From assembly GCA_900314165.1 (NCBI GenBank), contig OMUE01000005.1:1-5650 (forward strand): a stretch of DNA of 5,650 nt, written 5' to 3'. The stretch's first letter is position 1. Each line of letters opens with the position of its first letter. Below the pieces are notes generated by a model. The model worked only from the letters and a program-made list of their open reading frames with translations. It did not search any database and had not been told where the DNA came from. The DNA comes from an uncultured Acidaminococcus sp. (GTDB lineage: Bacteria > Bacillota_C > Negativicutes > Acidaminococcales > Acidaminococcaceae). Made by a program: the position numbers and the translations under genes. This document shows positions 1 to 5,606 of the stretch, piece by piece.

Positions 1-510
1 AAATTCTGCGGCAACTGTGGAGCAAAAGTTCCAGTACCAGATAGTCAAAATAAGAATGCTCCTGAAGATGATGAACCAGGAGCATTGATAAGTTACAAGG
101 AAGAGCTGCTGGAATTATGTCAGCAGTACAATCAATTTGATGACTTTCTTGATCACCATTTTTATATTTACTGCTATCCTAAAATTCCAAGAGAAAAAGT
201 GGAAAATGCCTTAACAAGCTATGCGGCAGGAAGTGGGATTCAACCCGAAGCTGTCTTGATCCTTTGTGATGACACATTCTTTGGCCGTGCCGATAAAGGC
301 TTCCTGATAACGGAGAACCAGCTGATTAGTGAAGCCGGATGTTTTCCACTTAAGGATATCCAGGAAGTAGTAAAGCCATCTTTTTTTCAAGACTGCCGTA
401 TCCTTCCCCAAAATGTTGTCATTAGTGATATGCCATCTAACGAGGAGATAGATTTCTTTTGTGAGTTCTTCAATGCTCTACTGCGGAAAAAACGGCAATC
501 AGGCTATTAG
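1..510 (+). CDS. Zinc-ribbon protein with C-terminal 'DDTxFG' domain, 5'-truncated by window edge
   Basis: The frame is open from base 1 to the TAG at 508-510 and gives 169 residues, with the true start outside the window. A TTG at 85 is an internal codon, not the start, because the reading frame upstream of it encodes a zinc-ribbon half (KFCGNCGAKV, Cys 3 and 6 of the fragment). The partner CxxC pair must lie upstream. An acidic linker follows (about residues 11-27), then a soluble domain of about 140 residues with no membrane segment. Its most distinctive block is DDTFFGRADKGFLIT (about residues 90-104), a pattern I recall from other bacterial zinc-ribbon proteins, where it looks like a PH-like beta domain; I cannot name the family. 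The ribbon is nearly identical to the second ribbon of the protein at 3672-4445 (KFCGHCGAKV). Function unknown. It converges on the leftward operon. Confidence 0.85.
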   Translation, partial: KFCGNCGAKVPVPDSQNKNAPEDDEPGALISYKEELLELCQQYNQFDDFLDHHFYIYCYPKIPREKVENALTSYAAGSGIQPEAVLILCDDTFFGRADKGFLITENQLISEAGCFPLKDIQEVVKPSFFQDCRILPQNVVISDMPSNEEIDFFCEFFNALLRKKRQSGY

Positions 511-513
511 TCT

Positions 514-1326
514 TCAATGCTCATAAACACAGATCCGGCTGTTGCTGTCAACGGTTTGTAAAATCTTCCTCATAACGGATTCCGGGACGCTTACGCATCC
601 CGCAGTATACCGGTAGCTGCCATAGCAGTGCAGGAAAATACCTGACCCTTTACCATAAACGCAGTCTTTGTTGTAATCGATGAATAAAGCGTAATTATAC
701 ATTGGGGCATAGTCAATCAGGTGCTCGCTGTTGCTGCCACATTGATGGGCGACCTTGTTGACATCAATGAATTGATTGTAATAGGCTTCATCACCACAGA
801 CGTACATAGAGTTTGTCAGCTGGGTATAGGGAATCAGGGAACCGGGATCGGGCAAAATACCGAAAGCCATGGTAAAACCATAGTCTCCGGTGGGCGTTCT
901 CATATCCCCTTCACGCTGCTTTCCGATGCCATCCCGTCCCAGAAAGGCCTCGCATTGCAAGACCTCTTTCCAGATTTTATTTTCCTTGACCAGGAGGTGC
1001 AGGGTAGCAGCACTTGGCTCATCTGCATATTGTTCTACAAGGAGGATCTGCCTCACAGCAGGTACATTTTCGTAGGTATGCAGATATTGATTACCATTCC
1101 CATAGGAATATTCCACAGGGGCCTGTTTTTGGGAGCTGGGTTCTTCGGGCTGACCTGGCTCTTCCTTTTTGGGGGATACATCCTGAATTTTTTGTTCACT
1201 TACTTGTACTTCATTTTTCGCGGACCCTAAGGTCACGTGGTCATTTTTATTCAGGGATAAGAATTCTGATAAAAGTGAAAATAGGGTTACTACGATTACC
1301 ACTTTACAGATAAAGATAAATTTCAT
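514..1326 (-). CDS. Membrane-anchored L,D-transpeptidase (YkuD-type)
   Basis: A 270-residue protein. Residues 4-25 form a hydrophobic N-terminal signal or anchor, followed by a polar Lys/Glu/Pro/Gln-rich spacer (about 36-72) and an extracytoplasmic catalytic domain. The YkuD signature is visible near the C-terminus as HCYGSYRYTAGCVSV, with His233 and catalytic Cys244. Upstream blocks typical of the COG3786 branch are present: GRDGIGKQREGDMRTPTG (130-147) and the NSEHLIDY region (199-206). Such enzymes attack the peptide bond after the third residue of the peptidoglycan stem and make 3-3 cross-links or attach proteins to the wall; which of these applies here cannot be told. It is the last gene of the operon, 37 bases after its neighbour. 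Its ribosome site is weak (GAGAGA), and an in-frame TAA 21 bases upstream supports this ATG. Family assignment is firm; substrate and partner are inferred. Confidence 0.92.
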   Translation of the reverse strand: MKFIFICKVVIVVTLFSLLSEFLSLNKNDHVTLGSAKNEVQVSEQKIQDVSPKKEEPGQPEEPSSQKQAPVEYSYGNGNQYLHTYENVPAVRQILLVEQYADEPSAATLHLLVKENKIWKEVLQCEAFLGRDGIGKQREGDMRTPTGDYGFTMAFGILPDPGSLIPYTQLTNSMYVCGDEAYYNQFIDVNKVAHQCGSNSEHLIDYAPMYNYALFIDYNKDCVYGKGSGIFLHCYGSYRYTAGCVSVPESVMRKILQTVDSNSRICVYEH

Positions 1327-1363
1327 CGCTGTTCTCTCTGTGTTTAGCTAAAGCTGTCCGGGG

Positions 1364-2206
1364 TTAAAAGAAACTGACTTCCGCAATGGACGTATCTTCG
1401 TACTTTGTCCCGGGAATAGCCTCTTCAACAATGATCTTAATGGAATTTGTCACAATTGGTTTATCGAAGGTTACACGCTGCATACCCATCGTATCGTTTA
1501 GCTGACACACTACACTGCTGCCGTCAGAACCGACTACGCGGATTTTTCCGGGCCGGGAGTTCATATAGAACAAATCCTGAGTCTTCTGGTGGCCGATTCC
1601 GATATTTAACCCTGATACCTGATACATGCCATTGAATCCATACCTGACGTATTGTCCAACGCCAAGTCCCTCTACACCCTCGGACCAGCAGGACTTCATA
1701 TTCCCATCAATCGTGAGCTTCGCAGAGTGAACGTAATCGCCTTCCACATCAGCTGAGGACTGTGACGTGCTTGCAATGGCGTCCATTGTAATACGTTTGG
1801 CAGTTGGGGCCTTCGGTGCTGCAGGAACTGAAGGCGCTGCTGGCGCTGAAGGGACCGAAGAACTTACGGATTCACTGGGCCCCGGTGAGATTTTAATCTC
1901 ATCTGAGCCGGATTTATCTTTCATCATCTTCACGCCTATAAGGGCAGCGACCAGGACTACGGCTGCCCCGGCCAGTATGATTTTCTTCTTTGTCTGGTCC
2001 TCTTGCTCCGGTGCTGCCTGAAAGGTTTCCTGCTGCTCGGTATACTGATACTCCGGCGCAGATTGAGACGCTGCCGATGTTGGCTGACCTGGCTCACTAT
2101 AGGATCCAGGCTGCGCACTTTCTTCTACGGGTTCTAGTTTCTGACCACAGTTAGGACAGAACTGAGATCCATCCTCGATTTTTTCTCCACAATTTGGACA
2201 AAACAT
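1364..2206 (-). CDS. Zinc-ribbon, single-pass membrane protein with NADase-type glycan-binding domain
   Basis: A 280-residue protein in four parts. Residues 1-22 form a zinc ribbon (Cys 3, 6, 17, 20). Residues 23-72 are a Ser/Gln/Glu-rich linker. Residues 75-93 form one membrane helix preceded by KKK, so the positive-inside rule puts the ribbon in the cytoplasm and the C-terminus outside. After a Ser/Pro/Ala spacer (about 107-136) comes a discoidin-like domain (about 140-280) with the blocks LTIDGNMKSCWSEGVEGLGVG (from 164) and HQKTQDLFYMNSRPGKIRV (206-224). These match the NADase-type glycan-binding domain found at the ends of many bacterial zinc-ribbon proteins. The likely role is to bind cell-wall or surface glycan from the outer face of the membrane. 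It has a GAGGGA ribosome site 6 bases before the ATG and sits directly before the L,D-transpeptidase gene, which suggests a peptidoglycan context. The domain assignment is recall of motif shape; the ligand is unknown. Confidence 0.88.
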   Translation of the reverse strand: MFCPNCGEKIEDGSQFCPNCGQKLEPVEESAQPGSYSEPGQPTSAASQSAPEYQYTEQQETFQAAPEQEDQTKKKIILAGAAVVLVAALIGVKMMKDKSGSDEIKISPGPSESVSSSVPSAPAAPSVPAAPKAPTAKRITMDAIASTSQSSADVEGDYVHSAKLTIDGNMKSCWSEGVEGLGVGQYVRYGFNGMYQVSGLNIGIGHQKTQDLFYMNSRPGKIRVVGSDGSSVVCQLNDTMGMQRVTFDKPIVTNSIKIIVEEAIPGTKYEDTSIAEVSFF

Positions 2207-2224
2207 AGCGTTTCCCTCTTCCCT

Positions 2225-2247
2225 GCTTGGTACGATCCGTACTAAGC
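2225..2247. repeat. Intercistronic inverted repeat / hairpin
   Basis: The arms GCTTGGTACG (2225-2234) and CGTACTAAGC (2238-2247) are inverted repeats around a 3-base loop (ATC). Nine of ten positions pair by Watson-Crick rules. The tenth is a G-T wobble on the plus strand and an A-C mismatch in the operon mRNA. The repeat fills the gap between the stop codon of the paralogue-B gene (2249-2251) and the ribosome site of the glycan-binding gene. No T-run follows on either strand, so it is not a classical intrinsic terminator. It could stabilise or process the mRNA, restrict ribosome loading, or be a DNA operator. Confidence 0.6.
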
Positions 2248-2248
2248 G

Positions 2249-3145
2249 TTATTTTGTAATCCCGAAATCTCTTTGTATTTCATAAGCCAGGATGCCCATG
2301 CCGGCTCTGGCCCTGTTGTAAAGCCGAAATTCTGCATAGGTGAAGAAAATCAGTTCTTTAACGATTCCTGTAACGTCTTTCCGCCACCACAGTCTGAATG
2401 TTCCATTCCCTTCCATTAAGATGTCGTAAATTATCCCGTTGTATTTGACGGAGAGTTTCTCATTATCCCTGTCAAATTCCATCTGACTGCCATAACGCTG
2501 GAATAAAGATGGCTGCAAGCGATTATACAGGTCATCCACAGTTACGTTGACACCCGGAATAAATTTGAACTTTATGCTCCGCAGCCTGTAGTTGAAGATC
2601 TTCGTAACGTAGTAATGGATTAAATAGGTCAGGGTAATCGGGAAGAGCCCTATAAGGACCATGTTGCTCGACATTATCATGAACACTGCAACCACACAGG
2701 CCGCTATATAGATATAGTTGAAAAAGGCTGTCTTCTTTGGGAGGGGTGCCGGAGAACGGAGAATCAGAGATCCATCTGCAGCTGTTGCCGCAGCAGGACC
2801 GGCTGTACCCGAAAGGGGAGCTGCCTGTACCGGTCTTTGCGGCTGTGCGGGGGCAGTCCGTCCTGGCCCCGGAGTCACAGGATTTGGCGGCACTATAGGC
2901 CGCTGGACTGCTTGCCGTTGCGGGGATAGCATGGCTGCTGCCGGCTTTTGTACGGTTGCCGGATTCTTTAATTTGACCTTTATGGGAGTTCCGCATTGAG
3001 GGCAGCATTTCATAGAGGCATCGATTTTGGCTCCGCATCTTGCACAGAAATTAGGTACAACCTTCTCCCACAGCACACTGCCGCATTCCGGGCAGAATTT
3101 GGCATTCCCGGAAATATCTTTTTGACAATTTGGACAAAATTTCAT
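2249..3145 (-). CDS. Double-zinc-ribbon membrane protein, paralogue B
   Basis: A 298-residue protein. Two consecutive zinc ribbons occupy residues 1-52 (Cys 4/7, 18/21, 34/37, 48/51). A Pro/Ala/Gln-rich, probably disordered linker (about 57-125) is followed by the short block SPAPLPKKT (131-139), two membrane segments (about 141-159 and 161-180), and a folded domain with LRSIKFKF (188-195), EFDRDNEKLSVKYNG (223-237) and WRKDVTG (254-260). A third hydrophobic stretch (about 261-272) precedes the end, which reads AGMGILAYEIQRDFGITK. The same blocks occur in the same order in the protein at 3672-4445, so the two are paralogues. The start is set at 3145: AAGGAAG lies 9 bases upstream, and MKFCPNC matches the paralogue's first residues. 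A longer frame to 3274 would overlap the upstream gene by over 100 bases. I do not recognise a named family for the C-terminal domain, and function is unknown. Confidence 0.88.
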   Translation of the reverse strand: MKFCPNCQKDISGNAKFCPECGSVLWEKVVPNFCARCGAKIDASMKCCPQCGTPIKVKLKNPATVQKPAAAMLSPQRQAVQRPIVPPNPVTPGPGRTAPAQPQRPVQAAPLSGTAGPAAATAADGSLILRSPAPLPKKTAFFNYIYIAACVVAVFMIMSSNMVLIGLFPITLTYLIHYYVTKIFNYRLRSIKFKFIPGVNVTVDDLYNRLQPSLFQRYGSQMEFDRDNEKLSVKYNGIIYDILMEGNGTFRLWWRKDVTGIVKELIFFTYAEFRLYNRARAGMGILAYEIQRDFGITK

Positions 3146-3154
3146 ACGGTTACA

Positions 3155-3161
3155 CTTCCTT
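3155..3161 (-). promoter_or_regulatory. Ribosome binding site fixing the start of paralogue B
   Basis: AAGGAAG on the minus strand lies 9 bases before the ATG at 3145 and one base after the stop codon of the preceding gene (3163-3165). It decides for the 3145 start over the longer frame beginning at 3274. The closeness suggests translational coupling. Confidence 0.75.
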
Positions 3162-3162
3162 T

Positions 3163-3633
3163 TTAAGAGTTCTTCTGCCTTTCGGCTTTTTCGATTGCTC
3201 CCTTCAAAGCAACCAACGCCCTGTCTATGCTCCACTGTATGGCGGAAGGGTATTTCTGGTGGATAGAAAACCATTTGCTTCCTTTGATGGTTTTGCCAAA
3301 GGAAACGGTGTCATTATTGGCATTAAAATTGTAATAATTTGTATTTACAGAAGTAATGCTTTCATTTTTCGCATCATAGATTAGTTCATTAGCGGCAATT
3401 TGTAGTATCGGTTTTCTGGAATACGTAACTACAACAGAAGATTTGTCGATGTAGTGGCCATAGTCCATATGACCATAGACATATTCGATATCCGGATTGT
3501 CATCTAAATACGGAGGATAATCGACGGCACTAGCTTTATTTGTGGTCATAGGGCACAGCATTATGGCCGCTGCCAAAAGGACGGTGCTCATCATCTTTCT
3601 TACAGGCATTGCTTTTAATCGAATTTTTAACAC
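3163..3633 (-). CDS. Small secreted protein of unknown function
   Basis: A 156-residue protein. A basic N-terminus (Lys/Arg at 3, 5, 7, 12, 13) precedes a hydrophobic core (about 14-29) and a likely signal peptidase I site at ASA|VD (after residue 36). It has no lipobox, because Cys27 sits inside the hydrophobic core without a following mature context. The mature part of about 120 residues has no membrane segment. It contains YPPYLDDNPD (39-48), GHMDYGHYIDKSSVVV (54-69) and an Asn/Tyr-rich middle, which read like a compact beta domain. I recall similar short exported proteins from Negativicutes but know no named family. The start is GTG with AAGGGA 5 bases upstream; ATGs at codons 9, 14 and 15 are alternatives that would shorten the signal peptide. 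It sits between the two paralogous zinc-ribbon genes (gaps 38 and 17 bases) and may act with them across the membrane. Confidence 0.85.
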   Translation of the reverse strand: MLKIRLKAMPVRKMMSTVLLAAAIMLCPMTTNKASAVDYPPYLDDNPDIEYVYGHMDYGHYIDKSSVVVTYSRKPILQIAANELIYDAKNESITSVNTNYYNFNANNDTVSFGKTIKGSKWFSIHQKYPSAIQWSIDRALVALKGAIEKAERQKNS

Positions 3634-3638
3634 GGCAT

Positions 3639-3644
3639 TCCCTT
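3639..3644 (-). promoter_or_regulatory. Ribosome binding site supporting a GTG start
   Basis: AAGGGA on the minus strand lies 5 bases before the GTG at 3633, supporting that codon over downstream ATGs such as the one at 3609. An ATG at 3638 is out of frame and closes after three codons. Confidence 0.65.
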
Positions 3645-3671
3645 CTTTTCTCTGGAAAATTTAGACGGCAG

Positions 3672-4445
3672 TCATTTCGTAACGCCATAGGCTTTCTGCA
3701 GTTCATAGGCAATAAGCCCCATATTAGCCCGGTTCTTATGGTAGTTTGTAAATTGGAGTAAACCGAAGAATAAAATAAAGAGGACTAATCCTGCTCCGGA
3801 TTTACGCCAGCGCAGCGAAAAGGTGTTATCGTGATTTACAGCGATATCATAGGTCGCACCATTGTACTTTACAGACAGGGTGTTCCCGGCCCGGTCAAAT
3901 TCAGCCCGATTATACGATTGCCGTTGAAGAACGGGATTTAGTCTGTTAAAGATGTCATCCGGAGTGCTCCACGATACAAACTTGAATTTCAAGCTTCGCA
4001 GACTGAAATTAAAATAAGCCGTTGTGATCACATGTGCGCTGAAAAGAGTAACTAACAGATCCGTGCCAAGATCAGCAAGTACAGACACGGCTAATACGGC
4101 TAAATAGGCATACATAAAAGAATTACCAGTCTTTTTAGGGAGTGGTGCTGAAGAAAGCAGGACGATGCCATTCCCAACGGCAGGGGCGTAAGTTGCCTGG
4201 GTCGAAGGATGAGGTGGTGGGGAGGTTGGACGAGGGGGAGGTTTTGGAGGCCCCTGCCTGGATGTATTGAATCCGGGCACTAAGGAAGCTCCGCATTGGG
4301 GACAGCACTTCATTTCTGCTGTCACTTTGGCCCCGCAATGGCCGCAAAATTTTGTCGTTTCCTTTTCAACAAGTGCGCCACCACAATTAGGACAGAATTT
4401 TGCATCCTCGCGGACATCTATCTGACATTTTGGACAGAATTTCAT
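3672..4445 (-). CDS. Double-zinc-ribbon membrane protein, paralogue A
   Basis: A 257-residue protein. Two zinc ribbons (Cys 4/7, 18/21, 34/37, 48/51) sit at exactly the same positions as in paralogue B, including the shared MKCCPQCG block (45-52). The linker (about 58-88) is much shorter and is a proline-rich run (65-80). SSAPLPKKT (98-106) then leads into a hydrophobic region (about 111-145, one or two membrane passes). The conserved domain follows with LRSLKFKF (149-156), DDIFNRLNP (163-171), EFDRAGNTLSVKYNG (182-196) and WRKSGAG (213-219), then a membrane segment (about 217-231) and the terminus NMGLIAYELQKAYGVTK. Ribbon orientation is probably cytoplasmic; this is inferred. The start has AGAGGTG 8 bases upstream. 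The domain's role is unknown. Compared with B, the linker has diverged most, while both ends are conserved. Confidence 0.88.
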   Translation of the reverse strand: MKFCPKCQIDVREDAKFCPNCGGALVEKETTKFCGHCGAKVTAEMKCCPQCGASLVPGFNTSRQGPPKPPPRPTSPPPHPSTQATYAPAVGNGIVLLSSAPLPKKTGNSFMYAYLAVLAVSVLADLGTDLLVTLFSAHVITTAYFNFSLRSLKFKFVSWSTPDDIFNRLNPVLQRQSYNRAEFDRAGNTLSVKYNGATYDIAVNHDNTFSLRWRKSGAGLVLFILFFGLLQFTNYHKNRANMGLIAYELQKAYGVTK

Positions 4446-4496
4446 GCGTATAACACCTCTTTACCTTACACTTATAGTACAAACAGCCTGCTCATT

Positions 4497-5129
4497 TTAT
4501 CCCAGGGGATCCGGACCATATGGATTAGGGCCTGTTATGCCTTTCTTGGAAACCAGGTAAAAGTAACAGGCCAGGTATGCTGCGAGTACCAGATTACTTT
4601 CACTAAAGATGTATATGGCATCAAGGACTACCAGTACTTTGGCCCAGAGAAATTCTATGTCACCGGATTTACCTGTACTAAAATCCTTCATCCTCCGTAC
4701 TGCCAAACAATACTCGGGATACAAGAAAACAGCTTGCAGAATATGAAATAAGATCTCCATTCCTTTTGAGAGATCACCAAAGTCATCAGCAAAGAGTGCT
4801 CCATAAAGGAATATTAGGCCAAACTCTATTACATTTAATAGAATAGTCCGCTTGAAAAAACGAGACTTATCGAGACGTCCTTCCTGGCTCAGGAACTTTT
4901 CCTGGATGGTTTTTTCGGGGATGTAGCCGTTAGCGTTATTGGCCGTCGCTTGCTGTTGCTGGTTAAATTGTTGGAATGGTTCTGTCTGACCAGATGGTGG
5001 CGTATTGGCAGATGCTGTCTGTCCGGACTGAGAGTTTCGTCTAAATTTAGGCTGCCTGGCACCACATTCCGAACAAAATTCTGCTTCATCCGGAATCTGA
5101 GCTCCACATGACACACAATACTTTGCCAT
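4497..5129 (-). CDS. Zinc-ribbon DUF805 membrane protein
   Basis: A 210-residue protein. An N-terminal zinc ribbon (Cys 5, 8, 19, 22) is followed by a Gln/Asn/Ser-rich linker (about 30-68) and a DUF805 domain. The DUF805 marks are EGRLDKSRFFKR (83-94) before the first membrane helix (about 95-112), RRMKDFSTGKSG (145-156, matching the family's RRxHDxGxSG block) and the end GITGPNPYGPDPLG (197-210). Four hydrophobic segments are visible (about 95-112, 125-142, 160-175, 179-194). DUF805 proteins are small inner-membrane proteins (E. coli YhaH is one) of undefined function. The ribbon fused to the N-terminus resembles those of its neighbours and suggests a shared cytoplasmic partner. AAGGA lies 6 bases before the ATG. 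It follows the lipoprotein gene by 36 bases. Confidence 0.92.
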   Translation of the reverse strand: MAKYCVSCGAQIPDEAEFCSECGARQPKFRRNSQSGQTASANTPPSGQTEPFQQFNQQQQATANNANGYIPEKTIQEKFLSQEGRLDKSRFFKRTILLNVIEFGLIFLYGALFADDFGDLSKGMEILFHILQAVFLYPEYCLAVRRMKDFSTGKSGDIEFLWAKVLVVLDAIYIFSESNLVLAAYLACYFYLVSKKGITGPNPYGPDPLG

Positions 5130-5165
5130 TAAAATTCCTTCTTTCTGCTTAGAGATGCTCCCCGT

Positions 5166-5591
5166 CTATTTTTTCTTATAACTATCTAATACTTTTTCTA
5201 AAATCGCCTGAGTTACTAATTGGTTCATACTGACACCGTTTATATCCACATGTCCTACTTCAAAGGATTGATCTTTGTGAAGAATAAATTCCATTGTCAT
5301 TTTGGCTTTTTTACCTTCCCACATTAAAGTGCCTTTAAATTGGACAATCTCAGATTTATTCGTTGTCTTGGAGGAATCATAATATTTCCATTCTCCATCC
5401 GGGAAAAACTGATCAAAGGCTGGTCCAATCTTGACGTTCGGACGAGTATATAGAGAGCCTTCCCGGATAGTCTTGACATGAGAATCGTAGCTTTCCGAAC
5501 AGCCCCCTAAGGAAAGAGATACAGCGACTAAGACTATCATCAGGATGACAGCAATCCAGCCTTTTTGGGAGAGACGGTTTAATTTGGACAT
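5166..5591 (-). CDS. Small lipoprotein, first visible operon gene
   Basis: A 141-residue protein. A basic N-terminus (Lys 3, Arg 6, Lys 10) and hydrophobic core (about 12-28) lead to the lipobox LGGC, so Cys31 is the predicted lipidated residue. The next residue is Ser rather than Asp, which in a two-membrane bacterium would allow sorting to the outer membrane. The mature part of about 110 residues contains GSLYTRPNVKIGPAFDQFF (45-63) and GEWKYYDSS (66-74), followed by alternating strand-like segments and a C-terminal helix (about 123-138). The pattern 'G-L-x-x-x-P-x-x-x-I-G-x-A-F-D-x-F-F-x-x-G-x-W' recalls small exported proteins often seen near zinc-ribbon and DUF805 genes, but I cannot name the family. 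AAGGAGG lies 8 bases before the ATG, the strongest ribosome site in the window, consistent with a leading gene of an operon. Confidence 0.88.
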   Translation of the reverse strand: MSKLNRLSQKGWIAVILMIVLVAVSLSLGGCSESYDSHVKTIREGSLYTRPNVKIGPAFDQFFPDGEWKYYDSSKTTNKSEIVQFKGTLMWEGKKAKMTMEFILHKDQSFEVGHVDINGVSMNQLVTQAILEKVLDSYKKK

Positions 5592-5599
5592 ATAAGATT

Positions 5600-5606
5600 C
5601 CTCCTT
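5600..5606 (-). promoter_or_regulatory. Consensus Shine-Dalgarno of the lipoprotein gene
   Basis: AAGGAGG on the minus strand lies 8 bases before the ATG at 5591. In the remaining bases to the window edge (5607-5650) I see no convincing -35/-10 pair. A stop codon in each minus-strand frame occurs there, so any preceding gene ends at or before about 5632. Confidence 0.7.

Larger units (their letters stand above)
514..5591 (-). other. Putative seven-gene envelope operon
   Basis: Seven leftward genes follow one another with gaps of 36, 51, 38, 17, 42 and 37 bases, and no terminator-like hairpin with a T-run separates them. Order of transcription: lipoprotein, zinc-ribbon DUF805 protein, paralogue A, secreted protein, paralogue B, zinc-ribbon glycan-binding protein, L,D-transpeptidase. 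All are predicted to be membrane or exported proteins. Co-transcription is inferred from spacing and orientation. The promoter is not seen, and the end of the transcript must lie in or beyond the convergent gene at 1-510. Confidence 0.7.

Noticed and set aside
481..600. Possible bidirectional terminator at the convergent ends
   Set aside because: A T6 run exists on the minus strand near 487-492 and a 4-bp stem (GTTG/CAAC) near 542-553 on the plus strand, but no GC-rich stem abuts a T-run in either direction.
721..1230. Rightward frame of 169 codons opposite the L,D-transpeptidase gene
   Set aside because: It lies fully antisense to a gene with an intact catalytic motif, and its product shows no recognisable domain.
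1343..1352. 10-base palindrome TTTAGCTAAA before the L,D-transpeptidase gene
   Set aside because: It is short and AT-rich with no loop or further symmetry, and is expected by chance at this length.
2532..3038. Leftward frame of 168 codons inside paralogue B
   Set aside because: It is an alternative frame over the Pro/Ala-rich linker of a supported gene, and the low-complexity GC-rich linker explains its openness.
3146..3274. Longer N-terminal extension of paralogue B starting at 3274
   Set aside because: It would overlap the secreted-protein gene by over 100 bases, the added residues have no domain, and a ribosome site plus the MKFCPNC match to the paralogue support 3145.
2191..4445. Repeated AATTTGGACA-like strings at the starts of the zinc-ribbon genes
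   Set aside because: They encode the conserved FCPNC/FCPKC residues, so protein conservation explains them without a DNA repeat element.
4446..4496. Possible internal promoter before paralogue A (TACTAT / TATAAG)
   Set aside because: A -10-like sequence is visible, but no -35-like hexamer lies at 16-18 bases spacing.
4296..4751. Rightward frame of 151 codons across the paralogue A / DUF805 junction
   Set aside because: It is antisense to both genes, and both have domain support and ribosome sites.
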